Shown here: one piece after another, positions 12,395 through 23,274 of the stretch
Position numbering within the stretch: the first letter of the stretch is position 1
How the letters are laid out: each line of letters starts with the position of its first letter
Source of the DNA: Odobenus rosmarus divergens
Lineage: Eukaryota > Chordata > Mammalia > Carnivora > Odobenidae
Direction: 5' to 3'
Length of the DNA: 64,000 nt
NCBI RefSeq assembly: GCF_000321225.1
Contig: NW_004450458.1
Location: forward strand, 1,945,521 to 2,009,520
Made by a program: the position numbers and the translations under genes
The notes under the pieces: model-generated
What the model was told of the DNA's origin: nothing
Databases searched by the model: none
What the model saw: only the letters and a program-made list of their open reading frames with translations

Positions 12395-13250
12395 TTTTAT
12401 TATAAAAGTTTTTAAACATAAAAAGAAGGAATTTTACAATGAACACTCATATATTCTCCAACTAGATTCAACAATCAATCTTCTACTAACACTTTGTTTA
12501 TTACATATTAATCCATCTATCCATCTCTTTATCCACCTACCAATTCATTTTTTTTGACACATTTCAAAATAAGTCTCAGGCAGAAATACACTTCTCCCCA
12601 TCTACTCCAACATGCATATCACTTATTAGACCTTAGTTTTGGTTTACTGTCTTTCTCCTTTGAGAAAAAATTTGCATACAATGAAATGTACAATTCTTAA
12701 TCGTGCTGTTCAGTGAGTTACAAGGAATGCCATACATCTGTGCAATGCAAACCCTTGTCAAGATACAACAGATAAAGGTCACTTGAAGGTTCTGCAGACC
12801 CGCATTCAGTCAACACTTACCCCCACCTCCCACCTGCCAGAGGGAGCCCTTGTATGGATTCCATTGCTCCCACTATAGATCAATCCTACAAGACCCCATG
12901 TACTGTTTTGTATAAGCTTCTCTCATTGGGAACAGTATTTTTGAAATTCATCCTCATTGTATTTATCAGCAGTTCATCTCTTTTTTAGCTAAGTAATATT
13001 CCATTTATGAGTTTACCACAGTTGGTTTATCTATTCCTCTATTGATACACAGCTGGGCTGTTTTCAGTTTGAGGCTATTTTGACTAAAGCTGTGAAATAT
13101 TTTCAGGAATTCTTTTTGAAGACATATGCTTTCATTTCTCTTGGGTAAATATGTAGGAGTGGAATTACTGGGTCATAATGTAGATAAATGTTGGGTTTTA
13201 TAAGACACTGCCAATCCTTTTTAAGATCCATTTTTAAATTGATAAAACAC
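12395..13250 (-). mobile_element. Old L1 3' region fragment(s)
   Basis: Antisense L1 signature: AAGTAATATTCCATTTATGA, TTTATCTATTCCTCTATTGA, TTTCTCTTGGGTAAATATGT, AGGAGTGGAATTACTGGGTC. The overlapping 171-codon frame upstream is not a gene. Confidence 0.75.
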
Positions 13251-13439
13251 TAAATTATAATAGATTTAAATTAAGAAAAACCTGAAGGTAGAGATATATC
13301 AACACTAAATATCTCAATTTTGAATATTTCTCTACATATCATAGTGGGGAGAAAAATGTTCCATTGGCTAATGGAAGCTCTAAGCCACTGCCCACTGCTA
13401 GAGGACACCTTCACTACTAATTCTACATCATTTTTTTGG

Positions 13440-13760
13440 ACAAATAATTGACATAACATTAGGTTAAAGTGTACAACATAATAATTCAGTATTTGTATGT
13501 GTTATAAAGTGATCACCACAATAAATCCAGTTAATGTCTATCACCATACATAGCTCCAAATGTTTTTTCACTGGGATGAGAACTTTTAAGATCTAGTCTC
13601 TTAGCAACTTTCAAATACACAATACAGTGTTATTAACTATAGTCACCACGCTATACATTATGTCCCCAGAACTTATTTATTTTATAACTGGGAGTCTGTA
13701 CCTTTTGACTACATCGATTGTTAAATGTGTTCTCCACTAGCAATGGACATTCCTCTAGGA
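13440..13760 (-). mobile_element. L1 3' UTR fragment
   Basis: Antisense L1 3' UTR: AATTGACATAACATTAGGTT, CAACTTTCAAATACACAATA, TTAACTATAGTCACCACGCT. A different element from the one upstream. Confidence 0.75.
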
Positions 13761-13860
13761 ATGGAATGCAGTTCTATTTTTCCTTAGCACTGCTACCTTT
13801 CTTCCTCTAAGCCTCTTGGCTCTTAGTCAGAGAGGTTTCCCTTAAGAGAGTGTCTTTCTT

Positions 13861-14278
13861 CTTTCTTTCTTTTTTAGATTTTATTTATTTATTTCACAGA
13901 GAGAGAGACAGAGAGAGAGGGAACACAAGCAGGGGGCGGTGGGAGAAGGAGAAGCAGGCTTCCCGCTGAGCAGAGAGCCCGATGCAGGGCTCGATCCCAG
14001 GACCCTGGGATCATGACGTGAGCCGAAGGCGGATGCTTAACTGACTGAGCCACCCAGGCGCCTCTCTTTCTTTAAAAAAAAAAAAAAAAGATTTATTCAT
14101 TTATGAGAGAGAGAGCGAGTGAGCATGAGTAGGGGGAGGGGCAGAGGGAGAGAATCCCAAGCAGACTCCCCACTCATGTGGAGCTGGACTGGGGCTCGAT
14201 CTCATGACTGGTGAGATCGTGACCTGGGCCAAAATCACGAGTGGGACACTTAACCGACTGAGCCACCCAGGCACCCCA
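13861..14278 (-). mobile_element. Two tandem CAN-SINEs
   Basis: Two minus-strand copies, about 13873-14063 and 14070-14276, each with its own tail and CCACCCAGGC head complement. The pair is flanked by AAGAGAGTGTCTTTCTT (13843-13859) and AAGAGAATGTCTTTCTT (14279-14295). A second SINE therefore probably landed in the A tail of the first. Confidence 0.92.
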
Positions 14279-14297
14279 AGAGAATGTCTTTCTTTCT

Positions 14298-15110
14298 ATC
14301 TCAGGCCCTTAGGCTGACTATCTTCCCCATGAGCCCAGAGATAACTCTGCTCTGTGATAACATGCAATGTTGCCCGCTCCATACACCACGCTCCCTCTCT
14401 CTTTCAGTGGGGACAGCAGCATGCTAGATATCCCTTGTCAGCTTCTCTGGTATTCTATGGCTTGTCATTTCAGCTCTGTTTTCATGTGCCTTACCCTCAG
14501 TCAGATTTTAAGATTTATCTCCAAATTGTGGAATGAGAGGGTTTATCTCGTGTTAAAGAATTTCAAGCATCAGCAAGCAAGGCGGGTAAAGGGCCAGTCC
14601 AGGCAGTGAGCTGCTGCATTGGGCAAACCCCTCAAGCTCCCAAAATCTTCCACTTTGAGCAAAGAAAATGTCAGCATTCTAATGCATTCAACTGATTGGG
14701 GCATTCCATGCAGGTTATCTGATTCCAAAGTTTGAACATGTATTTTTCGCTTGTCAACGTATTGGCATATGTGTCAGAGTGCAGGTACATCATAAAGGAA
14801 AAGATAGTAGTGCTAAAGAACAATGATTTCATTTTCCCCCATGGAGTGGGTATTTCTCTCCATTCTTGCAAGTTCTTATCAAACCTCATCTAGGCTGAGA
14901 AACACGTGTGCTAGCCAGATAGTCATATGAAGGGGGGTGTGAGTCAACTGAAACCAGACTCCAACTCTTTTCTTCCCAGTGGGCATAATGAAAACACAAT
15001 CATATTTCTCTGTCTTTTCTTCCACTAAAGGGATTTCATCTCTCCTTTCCACTTTATTCCTTCTGGGAATATTCTAGATAACAAAGCAGGTTCAGTGTAA
15101 AATCTCAAAG
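14298..15110. other. Intergenic sequence, nothing recognised
   Basis: Unique DNA without a gene or named repeat. Confidence 0.5.
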
Positions 15111-15118
15111 TCAAATGT

Positions 15119-15315
15119 TTTTTTTTTTTTAAGATTTTATTTATTTATTTGACAGAGAGAGACACAGCAAGAGGGAACACAAGCAGGGGGAGTGGGAGAG
15201 GGAGAAGCAGGCTTCCCGCTGAGCAGGGAGCCCGATGTGGGACTCCATCCCAGGACCCTGGGATCATGACCTGAGCCGAAGGCAGATGCTTAACGACTGA
15301 GCCACCCAGGAGCCC
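15119..15315 (-). mobile_element. CAN-SINE
   Basis: Minus copy with long T run; head complement GAGCCACCCAGGAGCCCC. Flanks CAAATGT / AAATGTCT suggest a target-site duplication. Confidence 0.94.
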
Positions 15316-15324
15316 CAAATGTCT

Positions 15325-15440
15325 CTTTTTTTACTGAGATATAATTGACATATAACATTGTCTAAGTTTGAGGTGTGCAATGCATTGGTTTGATATATTT
15401 GCGTATTGCAATATGAATCCTACATAGCATTAACAGACAC
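15325..15440 (-). mobile_element. L1 3' end fragment
   Basis: TTTTTACTGAGATATAATTG, ACATATAACATTGTCTAAGT, TTGAGGTGTGCAATGCATTG match an antisense L1 3' terminus. The SINE just upstream appears to have inserted at its A tail. Confidence 0.7.
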
Positions 15441-15980
15441 CTTTTTGCATTCAAATTTTTCTTATAGGAGAAACAAACATCCTATAAAATTCAAAAGATA
15501 CAAAACGGTCAGTTGCAAGAATGATCTCTGTTCCTGGCTTTTCTCTCAGTCAGTTCAGGTCTTTGCAAAGACAATATTGTTGCTAGGTACTTGTGTATTT
15601 CTAGATATTCTAACCTTTTCCAAGCAAATACATATACATGTTATTTATGCCCTTTCCCCACACATAAATGTTAACATACCAAGGAAGAGACTGCAAGTGC
15701 CTGTCCCAGCAGCCATTCTCCCACTCTTCTTATGACAGCACCCCAAATTTATTTGGGGCTGCTCATCACTGTGCAGCTGAAAAACTACATTTGACAGCCT
15801 TTTTTTAAGCCAGTTAATGTTGGACATGTAACTCAGTTCTAGATACTGGAATGGAAGCCCAAGTGTATGTTAGGCTTCTCGAAAGCTTTCTTTCTGCAGG
15901 CTGGACGGTGTACTTGATGACTAGAGCCTGAAACAGCCCACTCAGGATGGCAGGTCAACGCAATAAAGAAAGCTCATCCT

Positions 15981-16170
15981 GGGTGCCTGGGTGGTTCAGT
16001 CGGTTAAGCAACTGCCTTCGGCTCAGGTCATGATCTCCAGGTCCTGAGATCGAGCCCCGTATCGGGCTCCCTGCTCATCGGGGAGTCTGCTTTTCCCTCT
16101 CCCTCTGCCTCTCCCCCTGCTTGTGCTCTCTCTCTCTCAAACGAATAAATAAAATCTTTAAAAAAAAAAA
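15981..16170 (+). mobile_element. CAN-SINE
   Basis: Head GGGTGCCTGGGTGGTTCAGT and a full A tail. Flanks AAGCTCATCCT and AAGTCATCCT form the duplication. Confidence 0.95.
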
Positions 16171-16279
16171 AAAGTCATCCTGAGGTTCACCAAATCTTAT
16201 AAGCCATGACCTGCTTATGTCTGGATTTTCTCTTTTCGACAAGAGAAGCCACTTAAACCTCTGTTATGAGGTTATGATT

Positions 16280-16640
16280 ATTTGCAGCAAAATACAATTC
16301 TTAACAGATGTGAATACCCTGCACAACGCTCTGTACTTGACTGTCTTCCTTAACAGTATGATCTTGGAGATTCATCCATTTCAGCTCAGAGAACTGCCTC
16401 CCCCTGGTAACATAATGGTATTCCTTTATATGACTATACCATAATTTACTTAAAACATCTTACCGATAGCATTTAGATTGTTTCCAATCTTTGCTATAAG
16501 AAAAAATGATACACTATTATCTACCCATCATTTCACATACTTGGAACTACATCTGTAGGATAAATTCCTAAAAGTGGAATCACTGAGTTACTGGGTTACA
16601 AATATGCACATATTTGTTTGGATACATTTCACATGGAAGC
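16280..16640 (-). mobile_element. Old L1 3' region fragment
   Basis: TTGGAGATTCATCCATTTCA, TCTGTAGGATAAATTCCTAA, AAAGTGGAATCACTGAGTTA fit an antisense old L1. Confidence 0.65.
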
Positions 16641-16869
16641 CATACCATCTTACTTTCTTCCCGGAAAAGGCAGAGATTGCTGATTTTCGCTCACCCTCGA
16701 CAACGGTACGACCAAGATACTGCATTATGATGCCAGTTGCATTTCTCTCAAGAGGCTGCTCACCCTTTCCCCAGCCATACAGCCTTTCTGAACAAACTCT
16801 GCAATATTAGAACTGGGTCCTCAGAATCAGTAGGTGCATTGATTTGTTAGCTCAAAATCTGAAACCCCA

Positions 16870-17086
16870 GGGGCACCTGGGTGGCTCAGTCGGTTAAGCG
16901 TCTGCCTTCAGGTCAGGTCATGATCTCAGGGTTCTGGGATTGAGCCCCACGTTGGGCTCCCTGATCAGTGGGGAGTCTGCTTCTCCCTCTCCCTCTTCCT
17001 CCCCCCCCACCCTGCTTGTGCACGCGCTCTCTCTCCCTCTCTGTCAGATAAATAAATAAAATCTTTAAAAATAAATAAATAATAAA
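16870..17086 (+). mobile_element. CAN-SINE
   Basis: Head GGGCACCTGGGTGGCTCAGT and an AATAAATAA tail. Duplication AAAATCTGAAACCCCA on both sides. Confidence 0.96.
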
Positions 17087-17103
17087 TAAAATCTGAAACC
17101 CCA

Positions 17104-17669
17104 TTGTCCACTACCAGGCTCCTGAGAATAACCAGCCTTCTTTGTTCGTGGATTAAGTGAGCCAGAACATCAAACATGTTATAATTTACAGATAAAACTA
17201 AAACTAATATGAGTGAGATTTTTAATTGTCTCCAAAAGCAAACACTTTCCATCTATACCTTCCTGTCCACAGCTTACCCTTGTCATGTCCAGAATGGATC
17301 CTGAAAGTAGGAAAAAACCAAATTTATCATGTTGGAATCTTTATGTATTTCTTTTAGTGGGATTAAAGTGAGAACAAAATCATCCAATTTTACACTCATT
17401 AGAAAGAGCAAAATGAGCAAGGCACCATATATAAAGTATGAATAAATTAAGTCCAACAAATGAGCTTTGAACAAAATTCCAGTAGATGGCAGTATTGGCC
17501 AACTTTTTTCTTACAGTTCATTTTCAAGATGCTAATTAAACTTTGGGCAAGTTAGATTATTTTTTAAATTTCTAAATAAGAACTGAATTAAATATGAAAC
17601 TAAAAATAAAAACTTTCAAGCATTAATAACATAAACAACAATACTAGAGTAAGTGAGATATAAATTAAC
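17104..17669. other. Intergenic sequence, nothing recognised
   Basis: AT-rich unique DNA. Confidence 0.5.
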
Positions 17670-17670
17670 T

Positions 17671-17784
17671 TTTTTTTAAAGTTTATTTATTTTTAAGTAA
17701 TGTCTACAGTCAATGTGGGGCTTGAACTCACGACCCCAAGATCAAGAGTTGCATTCTCTTCTAACTAAGCCAGCCAGGCACCCC
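17671..17784 (-). mobile_element. Short CAN-SINE variant
   Basis: AAAGTTTATTTATTTTTAAG, GGGGCTTGAACTCACGACCC and AGCCAGCCAGGCACCCC. Flanking AATTAAC on both sides. Confidence 0.88.
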
Positions 17785-17825
17785 AGGAATTAACATTTTT
17801 GAGTACTAACAAGTGTTAAGGGCCT

Positions 17826-18240
17826 TGTAATGGACTGAAAGGTGCCTGCCCCTCCCCCAATTCATATGTTGAAGTTCTTACCCCAATATGACTGCATTGG
17901 GAGGTAGGGCCTGTAGGGAGATAATTAAGGGTAAACGAGGCCATAAGGATGGGCTCTAATCCAATAGGACTGCTGTCCCTAGAAGAGGAAGAGACACCAG
18001 CGATCTCTTTGCAGGAGCAAAGGAAAGGTCATTCTAGGCTGTGTCCAGAAGGCAGCAGTATACGAGTTCTCCAGAAATCAACCTTGACAGCACCTTGATC
18101 TTGGACTTCCAGCCTCCAGAATTATGAGAAAATAAATTTTTGTTATTTAAGCCACACCGACTGGTATTTTTTTTTCCTCCAGATTCTGTCCTGCCCCCTT
18201 GTCTCTGGAATTTTTTATGACAGCCAGAGGACTCGAATAC
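17826..18240 (+). repeat. LTR-like relic (possible MaLR-type)
   Basis: AATTCATATGTTGAAGTTCT, GGGAGGTAGGGCCTGTAGGG, CTTGATCTTGGACTTCCAGC and CTCCAGAATTATGAGAAAAT follow the order of a common mammalian LTR-retrotransposon repeat. No internal viral genes are seen. Family name is tentative. Confidence 0.5.
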
Positions 18241-18261
18241 ATGCTTCCTTAACATTATCTT

Positions 18262-18610
18262 TTTATTGTTTTATTACTTGTATGCATTTTATTTATTTTT
18301 ATTTTTTATTTATTTAAATTCATTAGCCAGCATACATCATTGGTTTTTTTTTGTTTTTTTTTTTTTTAAAGATTTACTCATGTATTTGTCAGAGAGAGAG
18401 CACGCAGGCCAGGGGAGTGGCAGGCAGTGGGAGAAGGAGGCTTCCTGATGAGCAAGGAGCCGGACACGGGACTCAATCCCGGGACCCTGGCATCAGGACC
18501 CGAGCCCAAGGCAGACGCTTAACCGACTGAGCCACCCAGGCATCCCAGTACATCATTAGTTTTTGGTGTAGTGTTCAATGATTCATTAGTTGCATATAAC
18601 ACCCAGTCAT
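18262..18610 (-). mobile_element. L1 3' end fragment interrupted by a SINE
   Basis: L1 parts 18262-18348 (CATTAGCCAGCATACATCAT) and 18550-18610 (GTGTAGTGTTCAATGATTCA) are contiguous once the SINE between them is removed. Confidence 0.75.
18349..18547 (-). mobile_element. CAN-SINE inserted in L1
   Basis: Minus copy ending GAGCCACCCAGGCATCCC. Duplication ACATCATTGGTTTTT / ACATCATTAGTTTTT at 18334-18348 and 18550-18564. Confidence 0.93.
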
Positions 18611-19069
18611 TATCTTTTCAGGTTCTTAGCACTCTGAGGTAAGAATTATTATATCTCTTTACCACTGAGAACACTGAGGGATTAATAAATAGCTTAACAG
18701 TATCCAGATATTATGTAGTGAATCTGGCTAAAATTGGGGGCCTTTCTGATTGGGGTGTCTGTGTGTGTTCTACCATAGACAGTGACCTCTCTGTGACTAC
18801 GGCCCAGGGTCTACTTTCTGTCTACATCATGCTGAAACTATCAGCAGCATCTGAACAGGAGTTCATTCCCTCTTCTGAAAATTTGGCTTCCAAGGTCCAT
18901 GCTCGATTGATGTTCCTCCTCCTTCTTTGGTGGTTCCTTTCTCAGGTGTGCTTTATTGGTATTCCTGCATCTCCTTGGCACTACATGTTGGAGAACCCCA
19001 GGGCTCAGTCTTGGGCCTCTTCTTGTTTATCTGAAAGCACTGCCCAGGTGACCTAAGCAGGCTCCTGGT

Positions 19070-19715
19070 ACTTGCTACAGCCTCCAAACTGGTTTTCCTG
19101 CTTCCACACTTGTCTCCCTAGGGTGACACAGCAGCCAAGGCATCCCTGTCAAAATAAGAGTCAGATCGTGTCATTCTTTGGCCCAAACCCCTTCAAAGAC
19201 TCTCCTCTACCTCAAAGGGAAAGCTCAGGTTATTAGAGTGGCTCAGAAGGGCCTTTGCCATGAGCACCTCTAGCTCCCAGGCCTCCACCGTTTCGCAATT
19301 TCTCTTTGGCCTGATCAGTTACTACTCTTTCCTTTGCCTACTCACTCCAACCACATAAGCCAATCACGTTTCTGCCCCAGGGCCTTTGCACTTGCTGATT
19401 TCCTTGGTGATGCAGATGTTACCTTATCCTTGGGGGCATCCCTATCTAAACTGCATATCAGGCACTCTCCCAGTACTTCCTAACTCCATTCCTTCTTTTA
19501 GGTTTCCTTTAGCCCATACCGTTGCCTAATATACTATATATTTTACTTATTTATGTGGTTTATTTATTTACTTATTTATCTGGTTTATTTATCCCTTTAG
19601 AATGTAAACTCCATATGGGCAAGGATTTCTGTCCTTATTTTCACTCCCAAAATCTAGAATAGGGCATGGCACACGGAAGATACTCAATGAGTATATGCTG
19701 AATAATTGAAAGGAC
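19070..19715 (+). mobile_element. L2 (LINE2) 3' portion
   Basis: Old L2 order: CTGGTTTTCCTGCTTCCACA, AGTCAGATCGTGTCATTCTT, CCAGGGCCTTTGCACTTGCT, CTCCATATGGGCAAGGATTT and TACTCAATGAGTATATGCTG. A TTTA simple repeat interrupts it near 19540-19590. Confidence 0.8.
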
Positions 19716-20068
19716 CAGACCATGTTGCCTCACCCAGAGATAATTGCTAAGAACGAGAAAGGTTATTGTACAAAGAATCCCAACAGCTGTCTACATCTCA
19801 CACAGAGACAACAAAAAAATTTGATGTAAACCACTAACATAAAGGATTATACAGAATTTTAAAAAAACTACCAGATAGTGATGATTCTTAAGTATTGCAA
19901 TAAGCTCTAAAGAAAAACAACCAAATATCTGAAGACATTGGAAAATAGAACAATTTCTAAATTTACTGATATTTCCCATTGCTGTATATAAAGGCAAGAA
20001 GAAGAATCGGCTGGCTTCTCCTGGTCTTCTAGGCCCACGTACCCACAACTGAGATACACGTATTCTTT

Positions 20069-20243
20069 TTTTTTTTTTTAAGATTTTATTTATTTATTCA
20101 TGAGAGACAGAGAGAAGCAGGCAGAGGGAGAAGCAGGTTCCCCGCGGAGCAGGGAGCCCGATGCAGGACTCGATCCCAGGACCCTGAGATCATGACCTGA
20201 GCTGAAGGCAGATGCCTAACCAACTGAGCTGCCCAGGTGTCCC
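20069..20243 (-). mobile_element. CAN-SINE
   Basis: Minus copy ending GAGCTGCCCAGGTGTCCC. Flanks GTATTCTTT on both sides. Confidence 0.93.
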
Positions 20244-20362
20244 ATGAGATGTATTCTTTATTTGTCCTTTATGCATTTACATATTCAAATGCAGCATTCT
20301 TACATGCGTAGAGGATTTTATAGACAACAAATAGCTTTGTAAGACTAATTCTGTTTTTATTT

Positions 20363-20480
20363 TTTTATTAAAGTTTTTTTAAAGTTTATTTAAGCCGTCT
20401 CTACACGCAGCATGGGGCTCGAACTCACGACCTGGAGATCAAGAGCCACATGCTCTACAACTGAGCCACCCAGGTGCCCC
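20363..20480 (-). mobile_element. Short CAN-SINE variant
   Basis: AAGTTTATTTAAGCCGTCTC, GGGGCTCGAACTCACGACCT and GAGCCACCCAGGTGCCCC. Sequence AACTATTTCTG follows. Confidence 0.88.
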
Positions 20481-20526
20481 AACTATTTCTGGGGTTTGTG
20501 GTGTTTTTTTAATGGTAGTTCTCAAG

Positions 20527-20738
20527 ATTTTTTTTTTTAAGATTTTATTTATTTATTTATTTATTTATTTGACAGAGGGAGACACAGCGAGAGAGGGAAC
20601 ACAAGCAGGGGGAGTGGGAGAGGGAGAAGCAGGCTTCCCGCCGAGCAGGGAGCCTGATGTGGGGCTCGATCCCAGGACCCTGGGATCATGACCTGAGCCG
20701 AAGGCAGACGCCTAACAACTTAGCCACCCAGGTGCCCC
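20527..20738 (-). mobile_element. CAN-SINE
   Basis: Minus copy with an expanded TTTA tail and the GACACAGCGAGAGAGGGAAC body. Ends TAGCCACCCAGGTGCCCC. Confidence 0.95.
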
Positions 20739-21026
20739 CTATTTCTGTTTTTATAAAAAATACAATAGCAGAGTTGCCTATAAAGATTATTATACATAAT
20801 ATATTCATAGGCTGGCATGAATCAGCTCCCTTGAGGAAATGTCATAATTTTTATTATGTCCCTGAATATTATTGGCATGTGTTTATACAGTTTTCTTCAG
20901 TGGAGCTAATAATGGGATAAAGTGGCAGAACTTACCTGGATTTTGTAAGTTAGGGTATAGAATGAGATACCATAGGCAAAAATGTCTTGCCTAGTAACAG
21001 GTGAATCTAAAATAGGATTGACTCAT

Positions 21027-21386
21027 GGGGCGCCTGGGTGGCTCAGTCAGTTAAGCATCTGACTCTTGATCTCAGCTCAGTTCTTTTTTTATTTTCTTTT
21101 TTTTAAAGATTTTACTTATTATTTTACAGAGAAAGCAAGAGAACACCAGCAGGGGGAGCAGCGGAGGGAAAGGGAGAAGCAGGCGCCCCGATGAGCAGGG
21201 ACCCGGATGCGGGGCTGGATCCCAGGACCCTGGGATCATGACCCGAGCCAAAAGCAGATGCTTAACCGACTGAGCCACCCAGGCGCCCCTCAGCTCTGTT
21301 CTTGATCTCAGGGTCGTGGGGTAGAGCCCTGCGTTGGGCTCCGTGCTGGGCGCAGAGCCTCCTTAAAAAAAAAATTAAAAAATAAA
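21027..21386 (+). mobile_element. CAN-SINE containing a second CAN-SINE
   Basis: Outer plus-strand copy (21027-21085 and 21289-21386) with duplication ATAGGATTGACTC at 21013-21025 and about 21389-21401. The inner element splits its head. Confidence 0.92.
21086..21288 (-). mobile_element. Inner CAN-SINE (nested)
   Basis: Minus copy ending GAGCCACCCAGGCGCCCC, inserted in the outer SINE. Duplication TCAGCTCAGTTCTT / TCAGCTCTGTTCTT. Confidence 0.92.
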
Positions 21387-21584
21387 AAATAGGATTGACT
21401 CTCGGGTGTCCTGAACTGTTTACTTCACTTTCCTCTGAAGGGGCCTGAATGCAATAGAGGATTCTAGTTGTTTCTTAGTTGTACGTTTCACTTCCGGAGC
21501 CATGATCTGTAGGCTGCTGTTTGGGAACTCACCTGACAGACACGTGAATCTGACTCAAGGGGCTTTTAGACCAGGAAGGGGCCT

Positions 21585-21670
21585 CAGAGATCATCTTGCT
21601 TTCCAAGTCAGGAGATGTGACCTTAAGACATGGAGCAACTTGCCCAGTGACATACAGGTAGCTTGTGACA
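21585..21670 (+). repeat. MIR-type fragment
   Basis: GGGCCTCAGAGATCATCTTG followed by AGCAACTTGCCCAGTGACAT and ACAGGTAGC. Confidence 0.6.
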
Positions 21671-21699
21671 AGGCTGACATTAGCCTCCTGTTCTTTCCA

Positions 21700-22814
21700 T
21701 GCCCATCCGGGTCCCTTTCCCTCATCCCGTGCTGCTCAGAAAACCCTTCCAAGTTCCAACCCACCGCAAATTGAACGTGGCCTTACCTGTGACAGTAGCC
21801 CTTTGTAGAAGGCTAGGTACTGTATTTAAACAGATCCTCCGGCTTTGGCAAACAATGGGCACAGCCCAGGAATGGGGACTGGCATTACAAAAATGACAAA
21901 ACCCTTGTAATAAAGAGCGGGCTGAAATCAGACCCAGTACTTTGTTCCTCCACCAAACAGAACTTTGGCTCTGAAGGTCGTTACCTCCTGCCTGTCACTC
22001 TGCTCTGAGGACACATAGTACTTCTGTGGCTCTCAGAAGATACTTCCGGTTATAATTGGTAATAATGTCTATAAATTTCATTGGTTTCTTGGTACAGAGG
22101 AAGAAGTGCAATAACAGAATCATTATTTAGATAAGAACACATGAATATTTCCTACCCCCATCTCTGTTTTCTATTCAGTTATATATTAAGCCATCTGGTA
22201 ATGGAGAGAATGTTTGAAAACCTGTGTAAGTTTAACCTGAAATGTTACATTTAATGTCTTTGGGGCTTTGGACTTTTTAAATTTCACATTGTAATAGATG
22301 GCCATCAGGCTAAAAGTAATACCTCTCTTATACATAGGCACATGTTGAAGTCAGGGTACATGTGCATATAATTCACATAGCAGGACACATGCTTTACGAA
22401 TACACCGATACTGCTCAGGAAACACAAGAATGCAAGACCAGAATGAAGTTCCTCCAGGCAACGGAGGGTACAATCACTTACTGTATTGTTTTGTTAGGCA
22501 TAGCATGCTAGCACATGAATATTCTAGCACTAATACATGTTATTCAAAGGAGGGCTCATAAATCTGAATATGACTTAGAATCCTGTGCACTAGATGCATA
22601 GCTATTGCATTAATGTTTCATGTGTGCAAAGAAGAAGACACACAAAAAAGTTAAAGGGCTTCACAGTACATCAAGTGGTGATGTGTACATTAAAGATGAA
22701 CATGAAAACAAAAGCTGAAAGTAAAAAAAAAGCGGCCAGATTCTTTAAAAGAAAAACAGATTCGAGTAGTTTTCAAACACTTCAGTCACTAAAGCTAAGC
22801 AATTGTTCAGACAC
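21700..22814. other. Intergenic sequence, nothing recognised
   Basis: AT-rich unique DNA. No gene. Confidence 0.5.
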
Positions 22815-22830
22815 AATCGGCAAACCCTGG

Positions 22831-23262
22831 GGCGCCTGGGTGGCTCAGGCAGTTGAGCATCTGACTCTTGATTTCAGCTCACGTCATGATCTTGGGTCTT
22901 GAGGTCAAGCCCTGGATTGGGACTCAGCGGGGAGTCTGCTTGACATTCTCTCTCTCCCTCTTTCTCTGCCCCTCCCCCTCCTCATGCTTGCTTTCTTTCT
23001 CCAAAATAAATAAATAAATCTTTATTTATTTTTTTAAAGATTTTATTTATTTATTTGACAGAGAGAGACACACAGCGAGAGAGGGAACACAAACAGGGGG
23101 AGTGGGAGAGGGAGAAGCAGGCTTGCCGCTGAGCAGAGAGCCCGATGCGGGGCTCGATCCCAGGACCCTGGGATCATGACCTAAGCCAAAGGCAGATGCT
23201 TAACGACTGAGCCACCCAGGTGCCTCTAAATAAATAAATCTTTAAAAAGAAATAAAAGGAAA
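22831..23262 (+). mobile_element. CAN-SINE with a second SINE in its A tail
   Basis: Outer plus copy, head GGGCGCCTGGGTGGCTCAGG, flanked by GGCAAACCCTG and GGCAAACCTTG. A minus-strand CAN-SINE (about 23024-23226) sits in its AAATAAATAAATCTTT tail, which is duplicated on both sides. Confidence 0.93.
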
Positions 23263-23274
23263 CAACTGGCAAAC

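Noticed and set aside
12042..12557. 171-codon plus-strand frame
   Set aside because: Overlaps L2- and L1-derived sequence; low-complexity, no recognised protein.
17826..18240. Possible retroviral gene remnants near the LTR-like repeat
   Set aside because: Only LTR-type sequence is recognised; no gag, pol or env reading frame is visible nearby.
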